Made by a program: the position numbers and the translations under genes. Shown here one piece after another: positions 1 through 11,589 of a DNA stretch of 64,000 bases (positions are counted from its first letter, which is position 1; each line of letters begins with the position of its first letter). A model generated the notes under the pieces. That model worked only from the letters and a program-made list of their open reading frames with translations. It did not search any database and was not told where the DNA came from. The DNA is from Cotesia glomerata (taxonomy: Eukaryota > Arthropoda > Insecta > Hymenoptera > Braconidae): positions 27,732,305-27,796,304 of the forward strand of contig NC_058158.1 of the NCBI RefSeq assembly GCF_020080835.1. The letters are read 5' to 3'.

Positions 1-404
1 TTAATAAAAATGAGAGAAAATACTGGTAGCAGCGATGAAGAAAATCACTTGGGTATTGTAAATTCACGTGAGCTATTATCTGTTTTTTTTTTACATGGAT
101 TCAAGAAAATAATAAATCTTTGTTGAAATTCAGTAGAAATACATTATTCTTATGAATTATCGTCAATTTATAGCTTATTTTACGGGTCACCACAAAATGT
201 TTTCTAGTTATTTTTATTTCAACTTAAAAAATGTAGTTCAAATAATGGCTATAAATGAAATTATTTTTATTTTTTATAAACGGAAAGTAAAAAATTGCAT
301 TTATTGATCACAATGTGCATGAATAGAAAAAAAAATTTGCTTGAGTCGAGAAAATTATTGAGAAAGAACAAAAATTCAGTTATCTCCATTGACTTACAAA
401 AATA

Positions 405-535
405 CCCGTGCAAAAAAAATTCTGATTCAAAATGAATTTAAGATTCAAATTCATATTTTGACACATATATGAATTAGTTTTGAGATCAATCCAAATTTGA
501 AATTGATTTGTAAATAGAAATTAGCACGTCTGTAA
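405..535. repeat. CCCGTG-ended element with iterated ATTCAAATTCA word
   Basis: A TA dinucleotide at 403-404 is followed by CCCGTGCAAAAAAAATTCTG, the same terminus seen at 24617 and, inverted, at 27006-27011. Inside, forms of the short dyad TGAATTT/AAATTCA recur several times (428-535). The right end is not clear, so the end coordinate is approximate. I read it as one of the TA-flanked miniature elements of this window, decayed on one side. Confidence 0.4.
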
Positions 536-850
536 AACTTTCGATCCTGTTTCGGAATTTTAATGAAGACTTAAAAATATTTAGGATTAATTTTATGAAT
601 AAAATATTCTGAAGTCTTTATTAATATTCTGGTGGTTGAATAAGATTAAAATCTCATTTATCTAGTCCAATATAGCTTAAACGATGCGATAATTAAAATA
701 AACTAATTCATTTACCTATAGACTGCTGGTATCTCAGAAGAATAATTCAATAGCTAATTATAAAGATAATACTAAAAATAAAATTCAAATAACAGAGTCT
801 ACAGAAATTGACAATTTTCATAATTGTATCATACTGAATTAAACATGTAG

Positions 851-853
<3 letters not shown>

Positions 854-888
<35 letters not shown>
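854..888. repeat. (AT)n microsatellite
   Basis: An uninterrupted run of AT dinucleotides inside intronic AT-rich DNA. Confidence 0.95.
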
Positions 889-891
<3 letters not shown>

Positions 892-1290
892 ACTTTTCGT
901 GAAATTTTTTTAGTTTAAAATTTCATTAGCTATAAGTTTGTACTCAGAACTCTTTTTTTTTGTAAAAAAATTTTTTTTAGGATTATTAAAAAGTTTTCGA
1001 GCTGAAATTCATGAATAAATCTGAAATTGTAGTATATATTTGAGCGGTATAATAAATCATTCTTACGAAGATAAATATTCAATGGCCAGATTAATAAACA
1101 TTTTATTAAAACCATCATTTCTACGTTTTGATGATTAAACGACTTTTAACTAATTATTTTTAATTAGCATTTTATGCAGAAAAAAAAAATTTTTTTCCAA
1201 TGATTTTTTGTAAACCAAAGAGAGGTATGATGGCGGATATTAGTAATACCTTATTAATAATAAATTTAACATACAAGCTTTTGTTCTTAC

Positions 1291-1401
1291 CGCCGATAAC
1301 ACGACATGTGAGGATTAAGTCGTCTCGTTCTCCTTCAGGACCAACAGTGTCATTGACAAGCTGTCCATTTCGATTTAAAATTACTGGCAAGTCCGGTAAA
1401 A
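1291..1401 (-). CDS. Sidestep-like Ig protein, exon opening Ig domain 2
   Basis: Coding exon of an immunoglobulin-superfamily surface protein. The acceptor is a long pyrimidine tract ending in CAG just before 1401; the donor after 1291 reads GTAAGA. The exon is 111 nt: two bases complete a split codon, 36 full codons follow, and one base is left over (phase 1). The peptide contains LPVILNRNGQ, VGPEGERDDL and LILTCRVIGG. This is the usual opening of the second Ig domain in sidestep-type proteins: an acidic VGP-x-x-E stretch, then the first domain cysteine and a GG turn. Its 5' phase fits exactly with the end of the 30362-30573 exon, giving a Val codon across the junction. In flies, Sidestep guides motor axons as a ligand of the Beat receptors; that role is family knowledge, not shown here. 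The rest of the protein lies left of the window. Confidence 0.85.
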
Positions 1402-2274
1402 CTGAAAAAAAAGGAAGTAAAATTAACTACGATTTCCATAGATGCCTAGCAGATGCCTGAAAATAATATTTTAATAAAGATATTAAGTCATTAATTAATA
1501 ATATTTGAATCCAGATATTTAAATTTTCCTTGTTATTAAATTTTATATACGACATATTAAATTTCCGTAATATCTAAGTCACCTTTGATGTTTCTTTGAA
1601 GCTACCCTATTAATGCATTGAAGCTTTGTTAGACTAATTCGACGGTTAACTCTCTATTTTACTTGAGTTCCTCATAAAAATATCGATAATACTCGTAGTC
1701 AACTTAACAAGAAGTAGTTGAATGATTTTTTTATTTTTTTCCTCATTGCTATAGATAATTAATAGATATGATTTATAATATGTTGAAAATAAAAATTCAA
1801 TAATTTATTATTTAGCATTTGAAAAATGCAATTGCTACCGTCGGGAATGCCGTGAAACAATTGAGCTTATTTCGACTTCACAGCTCTCCGGTTTCCCATT
1901 CATTGTAACACTGTGGCTTCTGTTCTTAAAAAAAAATTTTAAAAAAGTAAAGTTTTATTGTGCAGCTTGTGGAATTCCTCGATGTGAATCACCTAGATTC
2001 TTTTTGTATACGGTAACTGCGCACCATACTACCACGGTAATTCTACTTTTTAATTAATTGCTATCTTCTCGTTCTTTATGATTTAATATATCACGTGAAC
2101 TAACAAAGTAATAAAAGAATTGAATAATTTAATTATGATAATTTTTGACTTTTTTTTTTTTTTAATTTTAATATTTTATCATTCGATTTTATTTTTGTAT
2201 TATTTATAATTTAACAAATGAATATCCAATTCAAAAAAATTATTCTCTTATTATTCGATTAATCAGATCCCAGT

Positions 2275-2475
2275 ACCCATAGAGGAAAGTACCACGAAGC
2301 CTAGCTTGACCCAACTATGTAAAATTCTGGGCCAAGCTTGTAAGCCAGGCTTGGCCCAGTCCTGGTTGAAGTCTGGGATGATAACGATGGGCCAAGCCTG
2401 GTTACTAGGACTGGCCCATGCCTGGTTACCAGGGCTGAGCCATAGTTAATTTTCAAGTCTGGCCCATGCCATTTA
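2275..2475. repeat. GGCCCAAGCCTGGTT degenerate array, part 1
   Basis: An imperfect tandem array of a word close to GGCCCAAGCCTGGTTACCAG and its reverse complement, with many half-dyads (TTGGCCCA, TGGGCCAA). It is clearly GC-richer than its surroundings. Part 2 lies at 3100-3795; the DNA between is ordinary AT-rich sequence plus a tRNA-like head, so one array may have been split. The reading frames in it are by-products of the repeat. Confidence 0.75.
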
Positions 2476-2594
2476 ATAAAAAATGATAAAAAAAGAATTT
2501 TTCGGGTGTTATTTTTTTATTTTATTTTGTAAGTAAAGTAATTTTAAACCTTACTGTTGCTATTTATAGAAATAAAGTGAAAATCGTATCCGTT

Positions 2595-2656
2595 CTAACC
2601 GAGATTCGAACCCGAGCCGCGCGCTTGCCAGACCGATAGCTAACCCCTACACCGTA
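2595..2656 (-). repeat. tRNA-derived SINE head
   Basis: On the minus strand an A-box-like GGGGTTAGCTATCGG is followed by the B-box GGGTTCGAATC at the expected spacing. No clean cloverleaf folds, and there is no tRNA-like 3' end. The downstream stretch TTCGAATCTCGGTTAG is shared with the head at 19024-19094, so both are probably copies of one polymerase III retroposon family and not functional tRNA genes. Confidence 0.5.
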
Positions 2657-3099
2657 CAACTGATAAGTTGATGCATATCTCATTATTGTCATAAGCTAAA
2701 TCTATATGGTGACGAAGTGTGACGGTTTATTATTTATTTAATTTATGTTATTTAATATTGTGTTTTGATGAAAATTAACTATTTTTTACAAATGTTTATT
2801 AGTTAAAAAAATGCAAGAGTCAAGTTCTTATATTACTTTAAACTTTGTACATCGTTCTATATATTTTTAATATCTTATGATAAATTTTCATGTTCAAAAT
2901 CATCAATATTAAAAATTCAACTGTAAATTATTATATTTTAATTTTTTTTAGACTATATCAATTTTGACGATATGCAATTGTCTTGGTTAAATAATAAATT
3001 TTAAATTTTAGAATTTGTAAGCAAATATTCGTTAAACAATAAATATTTACTGTTTAAAATTCTATTACTTAATGATTTATTAAGTTTGAATTTCCCATT

Positions 3100-3795
3100 G
3101 AATGGCTAAGGCTATTAGGTTACCCAATTCTGGCTCAAGTCTGGGTTGCCATTTAACGGCCATGGCTACACAGAAAGAAAAATTTACTTGAATCAAGTAA
3201 ATAATTTTTAAGAATTTCATCTTCTTGATTTGAGTAGAAAAATTCTTAAACTAAGAAATTTTTCTTGGTTTAAATAAATTTTATTTAATTAAAGAATTTT
3301 TCGTTTTGATTGAAGACAATTAAACTCTTCAAAGTTATTTTCTTGGTTCAAGAATTTTTTTCTTGAATCAAGTTAATTTTTTTTCAGTGTAGGTTTCCCA
3401 ATCTTGGCTAACCATTGGGTAATCATTGTGGCCGTGATTGGGGGACCCAGTTCTGGCCCAGGCTCGGGTAATAATTGGGCCGACCAAGGCCTGGTTGCCC
3501 AGTCTTGGCCCAAGCTTGGGTCGCCAATGAATCGCCAAGGCTAGGTTAGCCAGTCTTGGCCCAAGCTTGGATAATTATTGGCATGGCCGAGGCTGGGTTA
3601 ACCAGTCTTGGCCCACGCTTGAGTCGCCAATGAATGGCCAAGGCTAGGTTAGCCAGTCTTGGCCTAAGGTGGGGTAATCATTGGCATGGCCGAGGCTGGG
3701 TTAAACAGCCTGGCCCACGCATGGGCCAATACAGGTACGCCGAAGCTAGGTTTCCCAGTACTGGCCCAAGCTTGGCCCCTTTGTCAACTCTGGGG
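3100..3795. repeat. GGCCCAAGCTTGGG degenerate array, part 2
   Basis: This continues the word family of 2275-2475: repeated units near TCTTGGCCCAAGCTTGGGT alternate with GGCCAAGGCTAGGTTAGCC. A larger period of about 80-90 bp is visible at 3480-3720, where the same order of words returns. It is interrupted cleanly by an inserted element at 3169-3389. Open frames across it (for example 3686-3931 plus) arise from the repeat and are not genes. Confidence 0.75.
3169..3389. mobile_element. TA-flanked miniature element with TCTTGAATCAAG core
   Basis: The termini are CACAGAAAGAAAAATTTACT on the left and its imperfect inverse ending TTTTTTTTCAGTG on the right, each bordered by TA (3167-3168 and 3390-3391). 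The interior is a run of the dyad TCTTG-N-CAAGA in several spacings. It sits inside the GGCCCAAGC array, whose words resume on both sides. CACTG/CAGTG ends with TA duplication are typical of Tc1/mariner-type elements, so a mariner-class MITE is the likely identity. Relatives lie at 31807-32096 and 62606-62838. Confidence 0.6.
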
Positions 3796-3817
3796 GTTTC
3801 CTGCATGGGTAAATTAC

Positions 3818-3997
3818 AAATATAGTAGTTCAGGTTTATACAGATCAATTGATATGTATTTTATTTTTATATTATGTATGACTGTTATTAGATGTCTGAG
3901 GAAGTCACGATACGTGACGAAACGTTGCTGAATTGAAAAATAAATTAACATAATGAAAAATATAAATTGATCTGTATAAACCTGAACTACTATATTT
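3818..3997. mobile_element. Inverted-repeat unit with hammerhead-like core
   Basis: Two 33-bp arms (3818-3850 and 3965-3997) are perfect inverted copies. Between them, 3896-3922 reads CTGAGGA, one A, GTCACG, ATA, CGTGAC, GAAA: the two conserved blocks of a hammerhead ribozyme flanking a perfect 6-bp stem II with a 3-nt loop. The extra A before the stem is off-consensus, and I cannot find a convincing stem III with a UH cleavage site after GAAA. Hammerheads are known from Penelope-like elements and retrozymes, so this may be a decayed tail of such an element. Catalytic activity is doubtful. Confidence 0.45.
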
Positions 3998-4019
3998 ATT
4001 TATTATTCTCTTAGTTTAA

Positions 4020-7000
4020 AAATATGAAGTTTTTGATTAATTGAACATATTTAAATAATGAACCCCCAAAAGTATTAGAATCCAGGTCAGAAGGTGTTCT
4101 TATAAAAAAAATGACAGTTCGTGACCCTTTAGGTTATCGTGACACGTGTTGTAATAAGGTGAATCATACTTGGGATAGATCAGTAATAAGTAATTTTGTC
4201 GGAATTTTGAGTATTTAGATAAAGTGATACATAAAATTTTTTTTTAAATAATACAAATGTATTGAACTATTTTCAACTTTTAAATAAAAATGTTCAATAT
4301 TGAAAAAAATATTTCTTCAAAAAAAAAAAAATAATTTTTTTTTAATTTTATAAACGAAAAATCGGAACATTTAAAAACTTTTTTGTTATCGCAATCAAAT
4401 TATAGCTATAATGCACTAGTAGAGCACTCAAAATAAATAGGTATCACAGTTTAAAATCGATGAAAAACAAATTGAAAGCGATTTAATGTCTTTTTGTATC
4501 GATTGTTAGTCAATATAGTTACATTCAATATCCTGATGAAATTATTTTCATTAATTGGAAACAAATTATTTTTACTTTTATGAATATATTTTAGTCAATT
4601 TATAAACGTGTATTTCTGATCAAAAGTTTACGAAGAAAAAATATTTTGTAATTAATGTCCGTTTCTAGATTTTTTAGAAAAATACAAACCTCAATGAAAA
4701 ATTATTTATTAAACATTCTCACTGTTTATTTTTCATTTATAATTACTTTTTGGCCACTTCTGATTAAACAAAAAAATAATTAAATATTGTTGTTGTTTAT
4801 AAAAATCTCATGAATTGTCGCATTTAAAATTTATTAAAAAAAAAAAAAATTGTATAAGTAAGAATTTTTGATATTTGATATTTTTCATCCTAACTCAACA
4901 AACTGAAGTGAAAAATAAGAAAATTTTCAAGAAGTTGCTTCATGAAGACAATAGTTAAATTTCCATAAATTCTATTAATAAACTTTCATGAAATTGACTC
5001 AAAAAACAACTCTGTAGAATAAATTATACCTAATTGATTAATGTATAATTGGTAATGTTGAAAGTGAACTATCAGTACGAATGAATAGAGAACAAAAAAG
5101 GAACAAGCTGTAGTGATAATTACTAGTGGTCATCAATCGAGCTCTTCTTGTGGTTGTAGATAATTTTAGAGGTGGTAGGAAATTGAGCGAGTAGAGGATC
5201 GTAAAGCGGGACAAAGAGAGGCAATGATTGACAAGTTAGTCCCTATCTCTTGATCAATTACTGTAATTGCGATGAAGCCAATTTTAGTGGGACTTTTATT
5301 CTTTTATCTTTTATCAAAATTATACATGTGTTGTAGCCAATAAACTTACCTTTTTGAATTTCATTGATGACTACTTTAGTGATCAAAATTTCATAGATAT
5401 TTATGATAACACATTAAAGTCGAGTGATGTTCAGTCGACTTACATTAATGTATTTTAATTAGTAAGTGGTGCTGATGCATTCTACTATAGACGTCCGGTC
5501 AATAATTCTATTTGGCTTTAATGCATATTCTGTGAGCTCTTCAGAATTATGTAGAGCAATCGTATTAAATAATATAAAACAAGTTTTCCATTAATGCAAT
5601 CTGATTAGCAACATGTGCTATTGAAAGGATCGCATATATAATATTTAGACAAATCAATCAATCACCGAAATTATAGCGTAAATTTTGACTAATTGAATAC
5701 ATTGAAATATTTGAAGTAATTTATTGAGATAGAATTTAATGTAACTATTAAGTGATATTTCAGAAGTGACGTCTTTCTTAAGTAATGCGGATGGTGTGAA
5801 TAGTTACAAGCCCGATATTGGGTAGTTTCGCAAAATGGAATCTAGTAAAGCATTATCGTGAGTGGCGCAGCAGAGATCACCGTAGTGTAGTTAGATAGTT
5901 TGCTTTATGGTGCATTCGAATGGAAATTACGCTAGTCCCATCATCTATGCATTAAGAAAAGGATCACTATAGTAAGCATATACATACATACGTAAAGTTT
6001 GTACTATTATGTCATTGTTAACACATTCTATTTTCATATTTATTTATTTATAATTGTTTAATTGACATCTGCGTAAAAAATTATTTCATGCTAAATAGTC
6101 CATTTTAAAATCACTTATTTTTTTTAATTCTTTCAAATTTTTACTGGATATTGTGTTCGGCAAAGTGCTCCTTTGATTTTTTTCTAAAAAATATTTACTT
6201 TAAAAAATGCTTCATATTAAATAATGTATTAAAAAAAAAAGAAAAAAAAAAGATGTGTTTGTTGAAATTCATTATGTTCGATACTGAAACAGGTTACAGA
6301 CAAAGATGTACGATAATAAATAGTATTTTAGTGAAGACCAAATTTTTGTTGAAAGTTTGTAAAATCTGCAATACAATTAGACAAGAATACTTTCTCATGA
6401 TTTGACGGTCATTTTTTTTTGTCGTTACATGATTAATTTATTATTAAGAATTAACGTTGCTTTGTATGAATAAAATTAACAAAAATTTAAGATACTTGTT
6501 GAAATAAAAGTTCAAATTTATTTCATAAATCAAGTAAATTAAAAATAACTTACAAACAAATTTTTTTAAAATAATCTACGTGAGACTTGAGTCGACTAAT
6601 GATTGAAAGGAATTCTTTACTTAAAATATAAATAGAGTTTTCGTTGCATATTCAATTCAAAATAAATGAACAAAAGGATTGGTTTTATGAATTTTTCGAA
6701 AATATAATCAATAAAAAACAGTTCGGTGAATGTTTATAACTGTTCAATTGTAGTTTATTTTGATCAACTTGAACATATTTAACTTTCGTAGATGACGTAT
6801 TTCTTATTATGAATACAATTGCTATTTATCGTCTGACCAAAGAACCAACTCTTAACTTAAAGGTTCCTCCGTGGTACAATGTGAATTGGGAATGTCCGAT
6901 AGTTTGCGATAAATAATGAAGATATCTAAAATGTGATTAATGGAATAAAAAATTCAACACTTATAGTAAATGTTATCTATGTTTTATTAATAAATAAGTT

Positions 7001-7250
7001 ATATTTGAATTCAATGAATAAATCTAAACTAATGAACTAATATATTTACGAAGTAATCACAAAAGTGACTTTCAGTCGAAAGTAAACCAACGAAAACACG
7101 GTTTATCCGTAAATAGCTTCCGCAATCAACTTTATTTGATTAGTAATTCAATGCGGTATGATTGAAAATAAGATTTATTTTATCTTTACAGTCCGATCTC
7201 CTTCAATTAAATAAGTAAATCTCGCTAGAAAAGTTTTCTTATGTGGCAAA
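4020..7250. other. No gene or clear element seen
   Basis: AT-rich intronic DNA with homopolymer runs. A somewhat less AT-rich patch around 5760-5960 has no open frame with splice signals. I see no inverted repeats, tRNA-like heads or retroposon tails here. Confidence 0.4.
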
Positions 7251-7254
7251 TTTT

Positions 7255-7670
7255 ATATCTGGCCTTATACGGACTGATTGAATCATATATGGCCATAGCA
7301 GGCCATGTATGAGAGTAAAAAAATAAATTACAATAATTTTTTTATTTTTTCTAGAAACATGTACGGCTATTAAAATGTTTTATTAAACAAAGATTAGTTT
7401 AGGAGTTAATTAAATTAAAAACCAATGCCAGATAAAATTCGTTAGGGGAGTTACTAATATAATTTTTATTATAGAACTTAACTTTCTTATAAAGAAACGA
7501 TTCAGCGATTATTTGCCCTCTGTGAAAAATTTTCAATATCACATTTGGTCGAAAAATTATATCTGGACGTATACAACTATATCAGGCTTATAGGCATATT
7601 GTCATATTATGATATGTTCGATCATATAAAGCCAAATAAGTTCTGATATGTCCTTATGTGGCCGATTGTC
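7255..7670. repeat. Scattered relics of the TATCAGGCCATAT word family
   Basis: Two patches (7255-7310 and 7510-7670) contain variants of TATATGGCC, GGCCATAT and TATCAGGC, the word iterated much more densely at 26644-27011. The second patch opens with CTGTGAAAAATTTTC, a decayed version of the CCCGTGAAAAAATTTTC terminus. They are probably old copies of the same element. Confidence 0.4.
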
Positions 7671-7822
7671 ATACGAAAAAGAAAATTTGGAAAACCCTAA
7701 AGTACACGACTCATAATGATTACTCCATTATGAAATAATAGTAAAATATAAAATGCGAAAAAAAAAAAATTTATAAAACAGTTGTAATAAGACGATAATG
7801 AGCAGGCGCCCTTCTCTCTTAA

Positions 7823-8545
7823 GGGGTTATACGCAGTTGCAAAGCTAAAAAAACAACATTTTTTTATGAATTTTTTCTAGACACAGTTTTTAATTATCAA
7901 TTACAAGTGATGGTTATTTAAATAGAGCCTACTTTCAAGAATACAATAGCGCGTCAATCATGTAAAAATATAAATGTGCACCGCTCCTGTAGAAGATGTT
8001 CTGAACGATCTCTAAAAAAGGCGCTTGGCGGTGATCTCCGTTTCGGTGGTTTGGATTATCTGAAATCAAAAAATATGGTGAATTCTTTTACAGGATAGAT
8101 TAATGCAGGTATTGGACGAAGGAATAAGAAAAATTTTGATTTTTGACAAAATGGCGTCTATTTGAAAAAAATTTTTCGTTTTTGTTGAAAACAATTTTCC
8201 AAATTGTTAAAAAAAAATAGTAATAATTTTTTTGAATCTTATTCCTTCGTCCAATACCTGCATTAATCTATCCTGTAAAAGAATTCACCATATTTTTTGA
8301 TTTCAGATAATCCAAACCACCGAAATGGAGATCACCGCCAAGCGCCTTTTTTTTAGAGGTCGTTCAGAACATCTTCTACAGGAGCGGTGCACATTTATAT
8401 TTTTACATGATTGACGTGCTATGGTATTCTTGAAAGTAGGCTCTATTTAAATAACCATCACTTGTAATTGATAATTAAAAACTGTGTCTAGAAAAAATTC
8501 ATAAAAAAATGCTGTTTTTTTAGCTTTGCAACTGCGTATAACCCC
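7823..8545. mobile_element. Long fold-back element flanked by TTAA
   Basis: A nearly perfect palindrome: arms of about 315 bp (7823-8140 and 8230-8545) around a spacer of about 90 bp. Both ends abut TTAA (7819-7822 and 8546-8549), and the termini read GGGGTTATACGCAGTTGC and its inverse. TTAA duplication is used by piggyBac and some Sola elements, so a non-autonomous derivative of that kind is likely. The ends do not match the canonical piggyBac CCC-type terminus, so the class is open. The arms differ at only a few positions, implying recent origin or gene conversion between them. No coding capacity. Confidence 0.7.
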
Positions 8546-8596
8546 TTAAAAGAAATCAGTGGAATTTCACTAGTTCACCAGTGAAATTGTTATTCA

Positions 8597-8752
8597 CTGC
8601 ACTGTAAAAAATTTTTTGGACTCGGTGTGGTGTAAATGATTCGGTGTAAAAATTTTTAACACGAACGGTGTGAGAATCGCACTAAATATAATGTTAAATT
8701 TGAACGGTGTGAATCCTAAATTTTACACCACCAAGCGTGTAAATGTATTTCC
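8597..8752. repeat. CACTGTAAAAAAT-ended element with CGGTGTGA word
   Basis: It starts CACTGTAAAAAATTTTTTGG and then iterates CGGTGTGA, GGTGTAAA and the inverse TTTACACC. The right terminus is decayed. It fits the same pattern as the other A-rich-ended elements here, each with its own iterated palindromic word. Confidence 0.45.
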
Positions 8753-9044
8753 TGAAAATTTCTCATTAATTAATTTGATTGTTTAGTTTCAGACTTGAAC
8801 GAAATTAGATTATAAATATAAACATGTAGAAATAATTATTTAAAAGTATGTTTTTTTTTTTTTTTTTTTTTTTATATTATGCTATTTTACTGTGCAAAAT
8901 CATTCCAACGTGAATCTTAATATCATTGGAAAGTCTGCAACAAGAATGTTAATATTCAACTTGTTAAAAATTTATCTAATTATATGGTGGATCTTATGTT
9001 AGTCTATTGATAAAAATGCGAATGTTTATAGTGTTAAATATATT

Positions 9045-9225
9045 TTTAAAGATATAAGCTCTTCCCGATGTTATACTCATCAAGACCTTTCATTTGCATA
9101 TATTTGAGTACCCACATGCATTCAAATATATATATATATGAAAAATATATCAAAATGCATGTGGGTACTCAAATGAAAGGTCTTGATGAGTATAACATGG
9201 GGAAGAGCTTATATCTTTAAAAACG
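9045..9225. mobile_element. Palindromic MITE with TA-repeat centre
   Basis: Arms beginning AAAGATATAAGCTCTTCCC and containing GACCTTTCATTTG and GAGTACCCACATGCA face each other across a short AT repeat. The same arm sequence recurs at 20211-20234 with 21675-21870 (where a LINE splits it) and as a half copy at 53930-54000, so this is a multi-copy fold-back family with a microsatellite-like centre. Confidence 0.7.
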
Positions 9226-9470
9226 TCAATAGTTAAAAAAGTACAGTGCAATTTAACAAAAGTCATTGTTTAAGAAAGCAAAATTTTATTTATTTATAGT
9301 TCACAAGTCACGGCAGTCACATAGAGACTGCAAGGTATAATTCAGCCATAATTTATAGCTAAATTTGTCATTAAAGACAAATTTGGGAACTGGGGAAATA
9401 AAGGATAAAGGGAAGAGGAGGGACCTTACTCAGTAGGAATTTTTTCGGTAACCGAAAAAATAATTCAGAC

Positions 9471-9543
9471 AGCCCAGACCGGGACTCGAACCCGGATCGT
9501 TTGGTTACGCGCCAAAAGCTCTCCCAGTTAAGCTATCCGAGAC
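9471..9543 (-). tRNA. tRNA-like sequence, probably a pseudo-tRNA or SINE head
   Basis: Exactly 73 nt on the minus strand fold as a cloverleaf. The acceptor stem (GTCTCGG with TCTGGGC) has one mismatch. A D-arm is present, the anticodon stem is TTTGG/CCAAA with the 7-nt loop CGCGTAA, and the T-arm is CCGGG-TTCGAGT-CCCGG. Read strictly, the anticodon would be CGT (Thr), but position 33 is G instead of the near-universal U. A and B boxes are intact. An isolated tRNA-like unit next to an interspersed repeat is more likely retroposon-derived than a functional gene. Confidence 0.45.
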
Positions 9544-9599
9544 ATTGTCCGTAACTACCATTCAGTCACCTAATAAGACCTCCCGAGTAATAAACACCA

Positions 9600-10290
9600 C
9601 CGTCCATGTACAAAGCTCTTCGAGCTCAAAAGGCTAATGGAAGTTTTATAGAACACTATTTTTTGAATTTTCAAACCACAATAACTTTTAAATGAATGAA
9701 CCGATTTTCTCGCAATTTACGGCATTCAACGTAGTTTTTTGAGTTCTTTGAAAAATCTTTAAGCGTAAACTGGTCAGACTAAAAATTTCATAGAAATTCT
9801 GAAAAAAAACTTTTTTTCCAATTTTTTTCGACAACGATATCTCATGAACAAATCAACCGATTTTGACCGGGCTAGTGGCAATCGACGTGGTTTTTTGAGG
9901 TTAAGAGCTGATTAGTTTTTGGAATTGATCGGTTCAGCCGTTTAAAAGATATTTCAAAAAAAACGAATTTTTGGAAATTTTATTTTTGAGATTTCTCAAA
10001 ATTGATCTACTCAAATTCTGTAAATTAGTATCAAAATTCTAGGGGCAAAGGAATTCTTTAGAACGCCGCTTATTTCGATCAAATCGGATGATCCGTTCAA
10101 AAGTTATGAAAGATTTACACACACACACATACACACAGACACGGTGACATCACCGCGGAAATAGTCAGGAAAGCTTCCTAGGACCTCAAAACGTCGAGAT
10201 CTCATGAAAACTCGATTTTCGAAAAACGAGGTGAAAACAATAACTTCCCGATTTTTGAAAATTTTCAATTTTCTTAGCGGGAAGTTAAAA
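9600..10290. repeat. Interspersed repeat, first copy
   Basis: Beginning with a GAGCTCTTCGAGCTC-like dyad (9612-9632), this tract matches 63825-64000 in the same orientation: shared landmarks are ACTATTTTTTGAATTTTCAAA, the CAATAACTT-T-AATGAATGA stretch and a following AACTGGTC/ACTGATC block. It continues through an (AC)n tract at 10116-10140 to a block ending GGGAAGTTA. It is clearly multi-copy with no reading frame, and I cannot place it in a transposon class. Confidence 0.6.
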
Positions 10291-11589
10291 AAATGCCTAA
10301 AACTTAAAAAATAACTGTTTCAGTACAATTTTTGTGATTTTTTTTTAACTAAGTTTAAATTTATTCAAAAATTAAAGAAAAAATAAGTTATCTACTAATT
10401 TCTAACTTATTTATTATTATAAAATTAATTTATTACTATACATAATAAATAAATTTGTATCAATCAGTAAACTAATTTATTTCTCTGTGAATTTTTAAAG
10501 TTTTTGAATTAACATTGGTTTTGAGTTCTGATAATATTCCACTTTAATTTAAATAATGTTTCTTAATAAATTTAATTCAACTATTTTTTTACTGAACATT
10601 TAAATTATAATCTTCGAATTAAATATTGTTTCTTTGAGATTACATAAATAATATTTTATTGGGTAGTCATCAGTGAATTAACGATAAACAAAACGAATAT
10701 TTTTGAGGTTATGAAATATGTCAAAAAACAAGACTGCGCGTGAAATCTGAGACTACGGCGAGGCGTTTAGTCCTCTCAGCAATTCCTTATGGCTCTCCTA
10801 GTGATTCCGTATAGCTATTTTAGAAATCTAACGTATTCCTGTCTGAACGATCTAGTAGATGACTCTAGTAACAATCAAACAGATGGTTAAGTGGGGATAG
10901 CTACTATAGCAATACAGTATTGCTCTGAGAGCGATATTTTTTTTTCCGTGTGTGACATTAGAATGTGTGGGCAAAATTTGTTGAATGTATTTGAAAATAA
11001 AACTTTATTTTCAATAGTTAATAGTTATTATTGTGAAGTTATGAATATTCAAAAATGATGCGCTAAACTATTTCAATAATAGTGCTTAACGTTGTTGTCA
11101 GTAAAAAGTTATTGATGAATAAAAAATAAAAAAAAAAAGTAAATTCCTTTTCCGTTGAGATTTATTTTAATAAAAATGATTGAAAAAATGTTGTTATTCA
11201 AGGTTTTATATCAAAGTTTTTTTTTTTTTTACTTTTCGATATTTGTTCGTGTGAGAGTTAGAGTATTCGTCGATGAGATATATGGAAGCGAATATTAAAA
11301 TCCTTGGATAGAAGTAGCAAAATAGTTTGGAGCCTTCCCACTCTCATATTCACATACATGAACCAATACTAGGTGATCTTGGTTCAATAGACATGGACCT
11401 AATGCAAACATAAATTTGAATAAGCTGAAAAACTTTTCTACATGGGCTTATAAATTTACCTTTTGCCAAATATATATTTGAAGTATAGTTTATTACCAAC
11501 TGTAATAATTGAAAAGAGCTAAAAGTCGAAAAATAATGTTTTGGTCGACGAAATACGAAATAAATGTAATTTTTTATGGAGTAAAGACT

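Larger units (their letters stand above)
1..1290. other. Intronic left edge, no gene seen
   Basis: This stretch lies downstream of the Ig2 exon on the minus strand and should be the start of its next intron. I looked for the following exon, which would begin in phase 1 and carry the rest of Ig domain 2, and found no acceptor followed by a fitting frame. It holds one iterated-palindrome element (405-535) and an AT microsatellite. The rest is plain AT-rich DNA. Confidence 0.5.

Noticed and set aside
1200..1460. 86-codon plus-strand frame
   Set aside because: Opposite strand of the Ig2 exon, whose splice sites and family signature decide the strand.
9471..9543. Functional tRNA-Thr gene
   Set aside because: G at the position of the invariant U33, a mismatched acceptor stem and retroposon-like surroundings; kept as tRNA-like only.
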